Positions 1 through 8,448 of a stretch of DNA of 64,000 nt are shown one piece after another; the stretch's first letter is position 1, and each line of letters begins with the position of its first letter. The DNA lies in contig NZ_JAPEQG010000002.1 in assembly GCF_026339735.1 (NCBI RefSeq), positions 1-64,000 of the forward strand. The letters run 5' to 3'. The notes beneath the pieces are model-generated. The model saw only the letters and a program-made list of their open reading frames with translations, was not told the origin of the DNA and ran no database searches. This stretch comes from Streptomyces sp. NBC_01669. GTDB lineage: Bacteria; Actinomycetota; Actinomycetes; Streptomycetales; Streptomycetaceae. Both the position numbers and the translations under genes were made by a program.

Positions 1-723
1 CTGGAAGAGCTCGGCATGGTGTGGGACACCGCCGACGCACAGTTCGCCGAGAACCTCGCCGCCGCCCGCGCCTACTACTCAGAGGCCCGCACCCTGGCCG
101 CACCCCGCCACGCCACCGCCCTCGACAAACCCGTCGGGCAATGGCTCACCAACCTCCGGCGGCCCGGCGGACTTGGCAAGGACCCCGAGCGAGCTGCTCG
201 GCGCGCCAAGCAGTTGGCCGCGATCGACCCGGACTGGAATCCGGGAGGGTTGGGGTGGACCGTCGACTGGCAACGCCACTACACCGGCCTGAACGCCCTC
301 CTCGCGGCCGGCGGAACACTGGACGAGATCCTGCCCGGCGTCACGTACCGGGGCGACGACATCGGTCGCTGGCTCGCACGGCAGGCACGGGACTGGACGC
401 AACTCAACACCGAACAGCAACACCGCCTGAGCGAGATGGGCATGAAACCGGCTGCACGGCCCCAGAAGACCGCAACGCAAACCAACACGAAGGCTGGGGC
501 AACGAAGGGCTCCGACGCGTTCCAGCGGGGCGTAGCAGCCCTCCAGCAATACATCGCGCGGGAAGGGAAACACGTGGTCGGAAGGCAGCACGTCGAAGAA
601 CTCCCCGACGGCACCTCCGTACGCCTGGGCGTATTTCTGAGCAACCAGAAAAGCCGCCGCGACCGCCTCACCGAGCAGCAGCTCGCAGCCCTCGCCGAAC
701 TCGGATACGACTGGGCGATGTAG
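1..723 (+). CDS. Helicase-associated (HA) repeat protein, 3' part only
   Basis: The frame is open from the first base, so the gene starts outside the window. The 240 visible residues contain HA-type repeats with the hallmarks W-L-x-x-L-R-R, D-P-D-W-N and W-Q-R-H-Y. A C-terminal block is then shared with the complete helicase at 21.3-23.9 kb (A-F-x-R-G-x-A-A-L near the end, L-A-E-L-G-x-x-W-A at the terminus). In that family these repeats follow an SF2 DEAD/DEAH helicase core, which would lie upstream of the window. A third, truncated relative is at 14.0-14.4 kb. The stop is 85 bp before the likely start of the next gene, so cotranscription with the NLR pair is possible but unproven. Confidence 0.85.
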   Translation: MEELGMVWDTADAQFAENLAAARAYYSEARTLAAPRHATALDKPVGQWLTNLRRPGGLGKDPERAARRAKQLAAIDPDWNPGGLGWTVDWQRHYTGLNALLAAGGTLDEILPGVTYRGDDIGRWLARQARDWTQLNTEQQHRLSEMGMKPAARPQKTATQTNTKAGATKGSDAFQRGVAALQQYIAREGKHVVGRQHVEELPDGTSVRLGVFLSNQKSRRDRLTEQQLAALAELGYDWAM

Positions 724-807
724 ATGACCCAGGTGCTGCGAATCCGGGGTCGGCAGGGGGTGGGCGAACTAGGCTGGTGGTTCTTTCTGGTGATGTGGGG
801 GAATGTC

Positions 808-1239
808 GTGTTGATCGAGGGACTCATCGCTGCGGCGGCCGCGGGTGGCGGCGCGGTCGTGCAGGCCGCGGGAACGGACGCGTGGAACGGGATCCGCAGC
901 GGGGTGGCCCGGCTGTTCGGTCACGGCGAAGCTGGACGCGAGCAGGCGGTACTGGAACGCCTGGACCGTACACGGGCAGTGCTGGAAGCCGCACAGGACG
1001 GTGCGGAAGCCGAGCAGGTCCGTATCGCGCAAGTCGCGGTATGGCAGACCCGGCTCGAAACCCTCCTGGAAGAGCTGCCCGACACCGAACGGCAACAGGT
1101 AGTGGCCGAGTTGGAAGCCCTGGTCGCCCAGGCCGACGCTGCCCAGCCGTCCGAAACGGTGCACAACGACTTCCGAAACGCAACGTTCGAGGGGCCGGTG
1201 CAGGGCAGCGGCACGCAGAACAACCACTTCCACCGGTAG
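808..1239 (+). CDS. Small helical effector-like protein with C-terminal amyloid-type signalling motif
   Basis: I start this at GTG 808, which has a GGGGGA site five bases upstream. An in-frame ATG at 724 abutting the preceding stop would add 28 residues. The 143-aa product has an Ala/Gly-rich hydrophobic N-terminus (residues 3-22), a charged helical middle (about 35-110) and a C-terminal segment (about 118-141) containing FRNATFEGPVQGSGTQNNHF. The N-terminus of the NLR gene starting 6 bp downstream carries FRESTLSGPTQGSGTQNNTF, 14 of 20 residues identical. This matches the known bacterial arrangement in which a small helical-bundle (Bell-type) effector and an adjacent NLR share an amyloid-forming motif that lets the activated NLR template the effector. 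Assignment to the Bell domain is inference from size, composition and position. Confidence 0.72.
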   Translation: MLIEGLIAAAAAGGGAVVQAAGTDAWNGIRSGVARLFGHGEAGREQAVLERLDRTRAVLEAAQDGAEAEQVRIAQVAVWQTRLETLLEELPDTERQQVVAELEALVAQADAAQPSETVHNDFRNATFEGPVQGSGTQNNHFHR

Positions 1240-1245
1240 ACCGGC

Positions 1246-4200
1246 ATGGGCGGAAAGAACAAACCGAAGAACAAGACGAAGAAGGCCGGTGCCAAGGGCG
1301 CGATGCGCAGGGGCGCACAGCCTGGATCAGCCGGGCGCGCCGGCCTGTCGCCCGGGAAGGTGCCTGGGCAGCGGGTCGATTTCCGGGAGTCGACCTTGTC
1401 CGGACCGACGCAGGGCAGCGGCACCCAGAACAACACGTTCGTGCAGCAGTACGCGCCGGTGCCGACCGCGCTGGACGCCCTGCCGCCCCTGCCAGAAGGA
1501 TTCACCGGCCGGGACGACGACACCACCTTCCTGTTGAACGTGCTCGATCCCGATCGTGCGACCGGCCAGTCGGCGGTTGCGGTGCTGTCGGGCTGGGGCG
1601 GCGTGGGCAAGACGACCCTCGCCCACGCCGCAGGGCACGCCGCGCAGGAGCGGGGGTGGTTCACGGGGTTTCTGCTGGTCGACCTCCGTGGCTACGACCC
1701 TCACCCGGCGCAGGCTGACGATGCTCTTGAAGCGCTGTTGCGGTCGATGGGTGTGCGTCCCCAGCATCTTCCGCCGCCCGGTGCACAGCGGGAAGTCTTG
1801 TACCGGTCGCAGCTGAACGCGCGGGAGCGGGCAGGTGAGCGGTTGCTGGTGATCGCCGACAACGCCTCCACTGCCGGGCAGGTCCGGCCTCTTCTGCCGC
1901 CGGGAGACCACGGGATGCTGGTCACTTCCCGGCACAGTCTTCCCGGGCTCGGGCGGATGCGCACCGTCAATCGTCTGCAGCCCGACGACGCCGTCGCTCT
2001 CTTGAAAGGGGCGTTGCAGGGCAACGATCCCGACGATCAGCGGGTCGATCAGGAACCGGCAGCCGCTGAGCAGCTCGCTCTGGCGTGCGGCTACCTGCCG
2101 CTGGCGCTGCAGATCACCGCGGCTCTCCTGGCCGGAGACCCCGGCCAGCCGCTCGCCGAACGCGCAGAATCCCTCGATCACGCGGAAGGACTTCTGGACG
2201 GGCTGAACGATGGTGAACGCAGTCTGCGGGCCACGTTCGACCAGTCCTTCGACCGTCTCCCGCCCCAGGAACAGGACCTGTTCCGTCTGTTGTCTCTCAA
2301 CGCCGGCCCCGACATCTCCACCACCGCCGCCGCTGTCCTGGCCGACCTGCCGCAGGCAGCCGCGGAACGTCTGCTTGGGCGGCTGGCGGCCAGCCATCTG
2401 ATCGAACGCGGCACGATCCGCGGCCGGTGGCAGATGCACGACCTCCTGCGCGCCTACGCCCACGAACAGGCCGACGCGTTCATTGGCCGTGGACGTGTCC
2501 CGCGCCGACGCTACGAACAGGCCCGCGCCCGCCTCACCGACCACTACGTCCAACTCGCCGAAGCAGCCGACACCCACCTCAAGCCCCCCGGCACCGTAGT
2601 GGCTTCCCAGTTCGCCGGCCGGGCCCAGGCACTGGCCTGGTTCGACGCCGAACGCGAGAACCTGATCGCTACCGCCCACACCGAAGCCACCACAGAAACC
2701 GGCGTATCTCTGGGCTTTGCGCTAGGCCGGTACCTGGTGTGGCGGCGGCGTCTGCAGGACCTCGTAATGGTCCGCTCCCTCGCCCTCGACGCCTGCCACG
2801 CCATGGGCGACACCCGCAACATAGCCGGCGCCTGGGACAACCTCGGCGGCGCGCTCAAGGAACTGCGGCGCTACGAAGAAGCCCTCGACGCCCACCAAAC
2901 CGCCCGCGACCTGTACCAACAGACCGGCGACACCCACGGCAAAGCCGGCGCCTGGAACAACCTCGGCGGCGCGCTCCAGGAACTGCGGCGCTACGAAGAA
3001 GCCCTCGACGCCCACCAAACCGCCCGCGACCTGTTCCAACAGACCGGCGACACCCACGGCAAAGCCGGCGCCTGGAACAACCTCGGCCTCGTGCTCAAGG
3101 AACTGCGGCGCTACGAAGAAGCCCTCGACGCCCACCAAACCGCCCGCGACCTGTTCCAACAGACCGGCGACACCCACGGCGAAGCCACCGCCTGGAACAA
3201 CCTCGGCCTCGTGCTCAAGGAACTGCGGCGCTACGAAGAAGCCCTCGACGCCCACCGTATCGATCTCACTCATTGCCAGCGGACCGGCGACACCCACGGC
3301 GAAGCGATTGCCTGGAACAACCTCGGCGGCGCGCTCAAGGAACTACGGCGCTACGAAGAAGCCCTCGACGCCCACCAAACCGCCCGCGACCTGTACCAAC
3401 AGACCGGCGACACCCACGGCAAAGCCAGCGCCTGGAACAACCTCGGCGGCACGCTCCAGGAACTACGGCGCTACGAAGAAGCCCTCGACGCCCACCAAAC
3501 CGCCCGCGACCTCCACCAACAGACCGGCGACACCCACGGCGAAGCGATTGCCTGGAACAACCTCGGCGGCACGCTCCAGGAACTACGGCGCTACGAAGAA
3601 GCCCTCGACGCCCACCAAACCGCCCGCGACCTCCACCAACAGACCGGCGACACCCACGGCAAAGCCACCGCCTGGAACAACCTCGGCACCGTGCTCAAGA
3701 AACTACGGCGCTACGAAGAAGCCCTCGACGCCCACCAAACCGCCCGCGACCTCCACCAACAGACCGGCGACACCCACGGCAAAGCCACCGCCTGGAACAA
3801 CCTCGGCACCGTGCTCAAGAAACTACGGCGCTACGAAGAAGCCCTCGACGCCCACCAAACCGCCCGCGACCTCCACCAACAGACCGGCGACACCCACGGC
3901 GAAGCCACCGCCTGGAACAACCTCGGCACCGCCTACCGTGGTCTCGAGCGCTTCGAGGAGGCCGTAGCGGCCGGGCAGCGGGCTGCTGAGATGCTGGCCG
4001 CGGCAGAGGACTGGTTCCGTACCGGCCAGGCATGGGGCGAGCTGGCCACCACCCTCACCGCAGCCCATGCCGATCCCCAACAGGTGACGGACGCCTGGAA
4101 CCACTCCGCCACCGCGTACACCCAAGCCGGCGCAGAAGAGGAAGCCACCACCTCCCGCACCAACGCAAGAGGCACAGGCGCAGACACCCCAGAACCGTAA
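1246..4200 (+). CDS. STAND/NLR ATPase (NB-ARC-type) with N-terminal signalling motif and TPR repeats
   Basis: A 984-aa signal-transduction NTPase. Residues 1-44 are basic and low complexity. Residues about 46-65 carry the motif shared with the preceding protein. The nucleotide-binding core shows Walker A GWGGVGKTT (116-124), Walker B LLVIADN (200-206), an arginine-containing sensor LVTSR (225-229), the GxP-type helix CGYLPLALQI (281-290) and an MHD motif (398-400). From about residue 528 to 895 there are ten TPR-like units of exactly 40 aa, nearly identical in protein and DNA. A diverged helical tail follows. In such proteins the repeats sense a ligand and the ATPase oligomerises to trigger an effector. 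Here the effector is probably the upstream protein. A role in phage defence or regulated cell death is inferred from family and pairing. No enzymatic effector domain is visible in the NLR itself. Confidence 0.9.
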   Translation: MGGKNKPKNKTKKAGAKGAMRRGAQPGSAGRAGLSPGKVPGQRVDFRESTLSGPTQGSGTQNNTFVQQYAPVPTALDALPPLPEGFTGRDDDTTFLLNVLDPDRATGQSAVAVLSGWGGVGKTTLAHAAGHAAQERGWFTGFLLVDLRGYDPHPAQADDALEALLRSMGVRPQHLPPPGAQREVLYRSQLNARERAGERLLVIADNASTAGQVRPLLPPGDHGMLVTSRHSLPGLGRMRTVNRLQPDDAVALLKGALQGNDPDDQRVDQEPAAAEQLALACGYLPLALQITAALLAGDPGQPLAERAESLDHAEGLLDGLNDGERSLRATFDQSFDRLPPQEQDLFRLLSLNAGPDISTTAAAVLADLPQAAAERLLGRLAASHLIERGTIRGRWQMHDLLRAYAHEQADAFIGRGRVPRRRYEQARARLTDHYVQLAEAADTHLKPPGTVVASQFAGRAQALAWFDAERENLIATAHTEATTETGVSLGFALGRYLVWRRRLQDLVMVRSLALDACHAMGDTRNIAGAWDNLGGALKELRRYEEALDAHQTARDLYQQTGDTHGKAGAWNNLGGALQELRRYEEALDAHQTARDLFQQTGDTHGKAGAWNNLGLVLKELRRYEEALDAHQTARDLFQQTGDTHGEATAWNNLGLVLKELRRYEEALDAHRIDLTHCQRTGDTHGEAIAWNNLGGALKELRRYEEALDAHQTARDLYQQTGDTHGKASAWNNLGGTLQELRRYEEALDAHQTARDLHQQTGDTHGEAIAWNNLGGTLQELRRYEEALDAHQTARDLHQQTGDTHGKATAWNNLGTVLKKLRRYEEALDAHQTARDLHQQTGDTHGKATAWNNLGTVLKKLRRYEEALDAHQTARDLHQQTGDTHGEATAWNNLGTAYRGLERFEEAVAAGQRAAEMLAAAEDWFRTGQAWGELATTLTAAHADPQQVTDAWNHSATAYTQAGAEEEATTSRTNARGTGADTPEP
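2821..3940 (+). repeat. Ten tandem 120-bp units encoding TPRs
   Basis: Units begin every 120 bp from about 2830 (2830, 2950, and so on to 3910) and are almost identical at DNA level. The unit around 3190-3310 has a variant second helix, and the last unit diverges after its first third. Several units share synonymous third bases (for example ctacggcg in later units and ctgcggcg in earlier ones). This implies recent duplication or gene conversion within the gene, so copy number is likely variable between strains. Confidence 0.95.
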
Positions 4201-4245
4201 CGACCTCTCACCACTCCCCTCGCCAGCAGTGCTGACCGGCTGGCT

Positions 4246-5019
4246 ATGTTCACGAGTTTCGACAGCAGTTGTTCAGCGTTCCGGGAGGTGGCCGGATTGG
4301 CCCGGGCTCGCTGTTCACGAGAACGGGAGGCACCCGGTGGCCAGCCTTGATCCCGAGCCTGTCCGGGATCCGCTTGGAGTTCCCGATCAAGGGCCTTCGG
4401 ACAGACGCTGGACTGTCTGCCAGCGTGGGGCCTCGTCGTCAGGGGCGTCCGGGGACAGGAAGTGGAACGGCACTTCGAGGTAGCGGGCCAGGGCTCGTCC
4501 TGCCTTGTCGGCAGCGGTCCCCGGTGGAGGCCGGCCAGGCCGGCGGTAGACGGTCGCCAAGTGGCCTTCCCCGGATGGATCCTCCAGGACTGCGACCAGG
4601 AGCACGAACCAGTCGTGGACGGTGTCGCCGTCCCAGAAGGCCTCGACCGCGGCCACCCGGCCCGGATGAGCTGCAGCACGGGCCGCGAGTGAGGGCACGT
4701 CGAGCGGAACGGGCTGCGGGTACCGCACGCGGTCGCCGAAGAACTCATAGCGCTCGTGGACGACCTGCTCCGCCTCCCGCAGACCCAGCCCCAGTGGGCG
4801 CAGCGCCTCCCACACGGCCTTGACGGCCATGAGTCGGCGATCGCCCAGCACGTCCGAGTCGACCTCCTGGCGGGTCTGATCCTCCAGATAGGCCCACCAC
4901 CCGCTCACTGGGCCACCGCGGAATCAGTGAAGTGCCTCATGGGCCGAACGTACCTCAGCCGCGAACGACCCCGTCGGGGCCCGCGAGGAAGGCAGAGTGC
5001 TGTCGAAACTCGTGAACAT
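4246..5019. repeat. 22-bp perfect inverted repeats enclosing one gene
   Basis: ATGTTCACGAGTTTCGACAG at 4246 continues two more bases and recurs as its reverse complement at 4998-5019. A second, imperfect pair with the core CACGAGAACGG lies at about 4311-4330 and 5068-5087. The 774-bp interval holds only the minus-strand gene at 4387-4908. The layout resembles a small mobile cassette, but there is no transposase and I see no target duplication. Confidence 0.6.
4387..4908 (-). CDS. Hypothetical protein, 173 aa
   Basis: I do not recognise the family. The product is acidic, soluble and rich in Trp and aromatic residues, with no signal peptide or membrane segment. The central stretch around H-D-W-F-V-L-L-V-A-V-L-E-D looks like an alpha/beta core. 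The frame has strong Streptomyces third-position GC bias and starts at GTG 4908. It stands alone and is enclosed by inverted repeats. Size and isolation fit the many orphan immunity-type genes of Streptomyces, but nothing in the sequence proves that. Confidence 0.55.
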   Translation of the reverse strand: MSGWWAYLEDQTRQEVDSDVLGDRRLMAVKAVWEALRPLGLGLREAEQVVHERYEFFGDRVRYPQPVPLDVPSLAARAAAHPGRVAAVEAFWDGDTVHDWFVLLVAVLEDPSGEGHLATVYRRPGRPPPGTAADKAGRALARYLEVPFHFLSPDAPDDEAPRWQTVQRLSEGP

Positions 5020-5114
5020 CCCGCTTCGTTCTCAAGCGCGTCCTGCCTCCCGAACCGGTGTCGAAGTGCTGTCCGTTCTCGTGGACAGAGCCACGCTGGC
5101 TTTGTCGAGCAGTA

Positions 5115-5190
5115 GTGAAGTCACTTGTCGATGAGTTTGGGAGGCACCCCAATCCAGGGATGGGTGATGTCCACGAGTTTGGGAGGCACC
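5115..5190. repeat. Long-range inverted repeat, copy 1 (partner 58825-58897)
   Basis: About 73 bp here reappears in reverse complement 54 kb away with only a few mismatches. Within the copy, GAGTTTGGGAGGCACC occurs twice as a direct repeat (about 5141 and 5175). The distant copy adjoins an IS3 orfA fragment, suggesting this is the end of a decayed insertion sequence. Confidence 0.75.
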
Positions 5191-5273
5191 GAGGTTCTTG
5201 CTGCCGATCTTGACGTGAGCGACGAGGGGGTTGACGGACATCGGAACGAAGACCGGTGCTAAAAGATTGTTGT

Positions 5274-5825
5274 ATGTGGGTTCAGCGAGTGATCGAACTG
5301 ACCGGGTGGGAGCCACTCGGGATCTCCGTCGACTGGGCGGCGATCGAGGGAGAGCTGGGGGTTCCGCTGCCGACGGACTATAAGGAGCTCTACGAAGTGT
5401 TCGGCGGCGGCGTCTTCAGCGATTCCGTCTACTTTCTGGGGCGCGACGAGGGCGTCTCGTTCGACTTCCTGACACAGTGGCGGGTCTCCCTGTCGGTCGA
5501 CCAGGACAGCAAGCTCGGAGGCGTCTCCGGCGTCGATCCCTATGCGATCTACGCGCCGGGCGGCAAGGGGCTGGTTGAGTGGGGCTCCACCGAATGGGCC
5601 GACGAGTACTTCTGGCTGATCGATGCCGAGCGGCCGGGCGATTACCCCGTCCTTGCGCGGTCCAATGACGTCGGCGCATGGGACCGGTACGACATGTCCA
5701 CCTCTGAGTTCCTCTACCGCGTCCTTGCCGATGCCGATTTTCAACCTTTCGGGATCGCGCAGTACGACCTCGGCACGACGTTCAAGCCCGGCTCCGGCGC
5801 CCCCGTCGACGGCCAGCCGCTCTGA
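5274..5825 (+). CDS. SMI1/KNR4 (SUKH) family protein
   Basis: The product (about 183 aa) opens with the SMI1/KNR4 pattern: W-x-x-I-E-x-E-L-G-x-x-L-P-x-D-Y-K-E-L-Y-E-x-F-G-G-G, followed by F-L-x-W-R and a C-terminal F-L-Y-x-V-L segment. SUKH proteins in bacteria are usually immunity proteins against contact-dependent or secreted nuclease toxins. No toxin gene is adjacent, so this may be an orphan immunity gene. I prefer ATG 5274 to the upstream in-frame start at 5256 because family homology begins there. No good ribosome-binding site is evident for either. Confidence 0.8.
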   Translation: MWVQRVIELTGWEPLGISVDWAAIEGELGVPLPTDYKELYEVFGGGVFSDSVYFLGRDEGVSFDFLTQWRVSLSVDQDSKLGGVSGVDPYAIYAPGGKGLVEWGSTEWADEYFWLIDAERPGDYPVLARSNDVGAWDRYDMSTSEFLYRVLADADFQPFGIAQYDLGTTFKPGSGAPVDGQPL

Positions 5826-5976
5826 CGAGAGGCTGGCCGTCCCACGTTCGTGGACACGACAGTGCCGTCGTTTCTCATCGAGATCCGTGAGCCAGGTGAT
5901 CACCAACTGCCTCCGGAACCGGTCGCCAAACGCTGTTCCTGGAGATCGACGAAGCCATCGCGCGGGTGTACTGCCG

Positions 5977-7332
5977 TTACCGCCCTTCGGCACGGGCCTT
6001 CAGGCGGGCAAGGATGCCATTTGTGCTGGCCATGTCTTCAGCGGCGACGCGCTGCTGCGCCTCTTCACGACGGGTCTGTTCGCAGTCCGGGCACAGACCG
6101 CCCTGCGTGGGGCGGTAGCCGTCGAGGCCCGCCGTGCCGGGCTCGACATCGGCCTGGCAGGACGGGCACTCCCAGGTGGCATCCCACCGGGCCAGTTCCT
6201 CGCGCCGCCGCTGGTCCTCCATGGCACGGGCCGCTTCCTGCGCCTGGCGGCGCCTATCGCCGCGGGCGTGGTACTCCTCTTCGGTCCCGGCGTTGGTGAG
6301 GGCGTCGGTGATCGGCTGCCAATCGCTGTGGCCGAAGCGCCACCAGACGGGTCCATGGGGGCCGTGGGTGCGTAGCTGGTCGAGGTGGGCGGCGATGACG
6401 GGGACCGTGCCGGCGAAGTCCCACCAGCCGTCTTCCTCGGTGTCATTGGGTGACCAGCCGTGAGGGTTCTGCCAGCGGGGCTGCCAGCAAGTGCAGGACA
6501 GATCGCGGATGGTCTTGATGCGGCTCATCCGGGCCTGTGTGCCGACGTCCTTCGTGAACACCAGCGCGACGGGCGGGAAGCCGCCGCGGCCGGAGTCGTC
6601 CCACAGCGTCGACCACATCGGGATATCACCGCCGTGGTGGTCCTTGACCTGGCGGAGGAAGAAGCGTCGGTACCGGTCGATCTTCGCGGCGACGGCCGCT
6701 GCGGGTTCGGTGTGGTTGTCGACCTCCACGAACAAAACCGGCACCTGATCCTCCGGCGCCGTCAGCACCGCATCCGCACGCAGGCTGCCCCGGGCCGGTG
6801 TCGTGAACGTGCCCGCGACCGGCAGGGCGACCTCGGTCTCCCAACCCCGCAGATGCCCCAGCCCCCGCGGGCGAACCGGGAGCACCCGCTGGGGTGCGGG
6901 GCGGGTGGTACGGCGCGCGACGGGCTTCGTCGGCAGTGGCGGCGACTGGCGGAACGCGTCGATCGTGTCCGTCACCGCCAGAGCATGCGCGGCGCCAGCC
7001 TTCGCCGCATCCCTCGCGGTGCCGCCCATCTCCCGTACCGGCCGCCCCAGCTCCGACGCGGCCGCCGCCAGCCCGGCCGTCGTCAGGTTCCACAAGTCCC
7101 GCCGCACCGGCCGGCCGTTCACCCCCGGCCGGGACGTCCGGCCGACCGACTCCATGAGCCCGGCGTGACGCAGGTCCTTGCACGCGTTACGTACCGTCTG
7201 CAGGTCGGCCGTGCCTGGCAGCACCAACTGCCGCAGCTGCTCCGCCGTCGCGACCTTCACCACCCCCAGCGCCAGCAACACCAGACCACGCGCCCGAGCC
7301 GTCGAGTTGTACGGCCACTCCGCCTTACCCAT
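5977..7332 (-). CDS. Replication-relaxation family protein
   Basis: A 451-aa protein with an N-terminal winged-helix region (L-V-L-L-A-L-G-V-V-K-V-A-T-A-E-Q-L), a Pro/Arg-rich linker, a central F-V-E-V-D-N-H-T-E nuclease-like strand, and a C-terminal C-P-S-C and C-P-D-C pair that probably binds zinc. This is the architecture of the Replic_Relax family, common on Streptomyces plasmids and integrative elements. ATG 7332 is preceded by GGGGGAGTG. An upstream in-frame start at 7371 lacks such a site. Its presence indicates plasmid or integrative-element ancestry. Biochemical function in this family is poorly defined. Confidence 0.8.
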   Translation of the reverse strand: MGKAEWPYNSTARARGLVLLALGVVKVATAEQLRQLVLPGTADLQTVRNACKDLRHAGLMESVGRTSRPGVNGRPVRRDLWNLTTAGLAAAASELGRPVREMGGTARDAAKAGAAHALAVTDTIDAFRQSPPLPTKPVARRTTRPAPQRVLPVRPRGLGHLRGWETEVALPVAGTFTTPARGSLRADAVLTAPEDQVPVLFVEVDNHTEPAAAVAAKIDRYRRFFLRQVKDHHGGDIPMWSTLWDDSGRGGFPPVALVFTKDVGTQARMSRIKTIRDLSCTCWQPRWQNPHGWSPNDTEEDGWWDFAGTVPVIAAHLDQLRTHGPHGPVWWRFGHSDWQPITDALTNAGTEEEYHARGDRRRQAQEAARAMEDQRRREELARWDATWECPSCQADVEPGTAGLDGYRPTQGGLCPDCEQTRREEAQQRVAAEDMASTNGILARLKARAEGR

Positions 7333-7515
7333 CACTCCCCCGTCCCTGGCCGGCACCGCGGCGGACAGCACGACTGTCTGCGGCCCGCGCCACCGCGTCT
7401 CCTCAAGTCCCCTTCACCGACAACAAACAGTCGGCAAAGGGGTGTCGGAGCGGCGGGCAAGCCACGAACCAGGCGCTGACCTGCACAGCAACCGGTCACC
7501 TCGCCAGTGATCACC

Positions 7516-7557
7516 GTAGGGCAGAGTGTAGGGGCGACTGTAGGGCTAAGTGTAGGG
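7516..7557. repeat. Four GTAGGG direct repeats at exact 12-bp spacing
   Basis: GTAGGG starts at 7516, 7528, 7540 and 7552. The array lies about 185 bp upstream of the replication-relaxation gene start, in a region with no convincing gene. Exact spacing suggests protein binding on one face of the helix, such as a replication iteron, a conjugation locus or an operator. Confidence 0.6.
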
Positions 7558-7559
7558 AA

Positions 7560-7986
7560 AACCACAAGGCGCAACCGGGGCCTGACGACTCACCAGCCAC
7601 TCACCGATCACCCACCAGCCAGCGCCCGGAACGCAAACTGTCATGGCGAGTACCGGGCCCTCCGCTCGATAGTGAGGCCAAAGACCGGCAGAGCTCCGGT
7701 GCTGCACCGGACACCACTCACCACGTCCCATAGGCGACCAGACACCAGCAGACGAGCCGGCCGCGGGCCAACCAGGTGACGAACACCCCACCCGCTCGCG
7801 CGTCACAGCCCAGGCATCCCGCCCGGCACGGAGAGTGAAGCAGCAGCGCCCAGGCCGATCCTGAATGGCGCCAGCCCTTGAAGCTCCCGGAACGGCGCCG
7901 TGTCACCGCCCTCCCGGGAGCCATGGCACCCACGGCCGGCAGGCGGGCGACCTTCGCCAGCCGCACCGCCGACCGGCCGTGGTTTC
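7560..7986. other. Non-coding interval, no supported gene
   Basis: Short overlapping frames on both strands lack ribosome-binding sites and recognisable domains. Together with 7333-7515 this makes a region of about 650 bp that holds only the 12-bp-spaced repeat. Confidence 0.5.
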
Positions 7987-8193
7987 TCAGCCCGACTGCG
8001 AGATGCCCTGCACGAGCTGGGTCAGGACGCTCAGAATTCCCTGACCGAGGTCTGTCGGGGCAATCAGCACCCCGAGGGCCAGCACGATGGCCACGGTGAA
8101 CTTCTCGTCGAGTCGGCTCCTGGAGTGTGTCCGACGGCGCAGCCGCAGGACAACAATGACTGCGAGCAGTACCGCCACGTTGATCGTCAGCAC
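7987..8193 (-). CDS. Small membrane protein, 68 aa
   Basis: GTG 8193 is preceded by GGAGGA at good spacing, so I use it rather than the longer frame. The product has an N-terminal hydrophobic helix (L-T-I-N-V-A-V-L-L-A-V-I-V-V-L), a basic R-x-R-R-R-T-H-S-R-S-R loop and a second hydrophobic helix (about 34-50). Such two-helix proteins are frequent in Streptomyces plasmid transfer and spread regions. With the replication-relaxation gene 650 bp away this supports an integrated-plasmid remnant, but a transfer role is only inferred. Confidence 0.6.
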   Translation of the reverse strand: MLTINVAVLLAVIVVLRLRRRTHSRSRLDEKFTVAIVLALGVLIAPTDLGQGILSVLTQLVQGISQSG

Positions 8194-8448
8194 CCGACCA
8201 GTCCTCCAGTCACAGGCAAGCTCCACCCTCAACCCTCTGGTGTAGCCCGAACTGACCGCCACGGTGACGCAGTTGCCCGTCGTTGGCGGCACACGGCGCT
8301 TCTCTGGCTGAATCCAACGGGCAGGAGCGATGAGGATCTGTGAAATTGGCCAGGCATGCTTCTCCTCCTCACTTCTTCCGGGGTTCAACCGAGTGGGGAA
8401 GGTGGGGAGCGATGAGCGTGTCGGTGGGGGCTCCTAGGGTGTGGGGTC

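Noticed and set aside
21..1718. 565-codon plus-strand frame overlapping the first three genes
   Set aside because: Arg/Pro-rich shadow frame typical of high-GC DNA; the other frame shows HA, effector and NLR domains.
2830..3930. CRISPR array
   Set aside because: The 120-bp repeats have no unique spacers and lie within a coding frame with TPR periodicity.
3308..3967. Thr/Pro repeat frame in the TPR region
   Set aside because: Shadow of the same tandem repeats in the third frame.
2427..3989. 520-codon frame through the TPR region
   Set aside because: Repeats of R-R-S-P-R-R-P-P-N-R-P are the out-of-frame reading of the TPR units.
7507..7779. 90-codon plus frame over the 12-bp repeats
   Set aside because: No family and poor composition after residue 16; the repeats explain the start.
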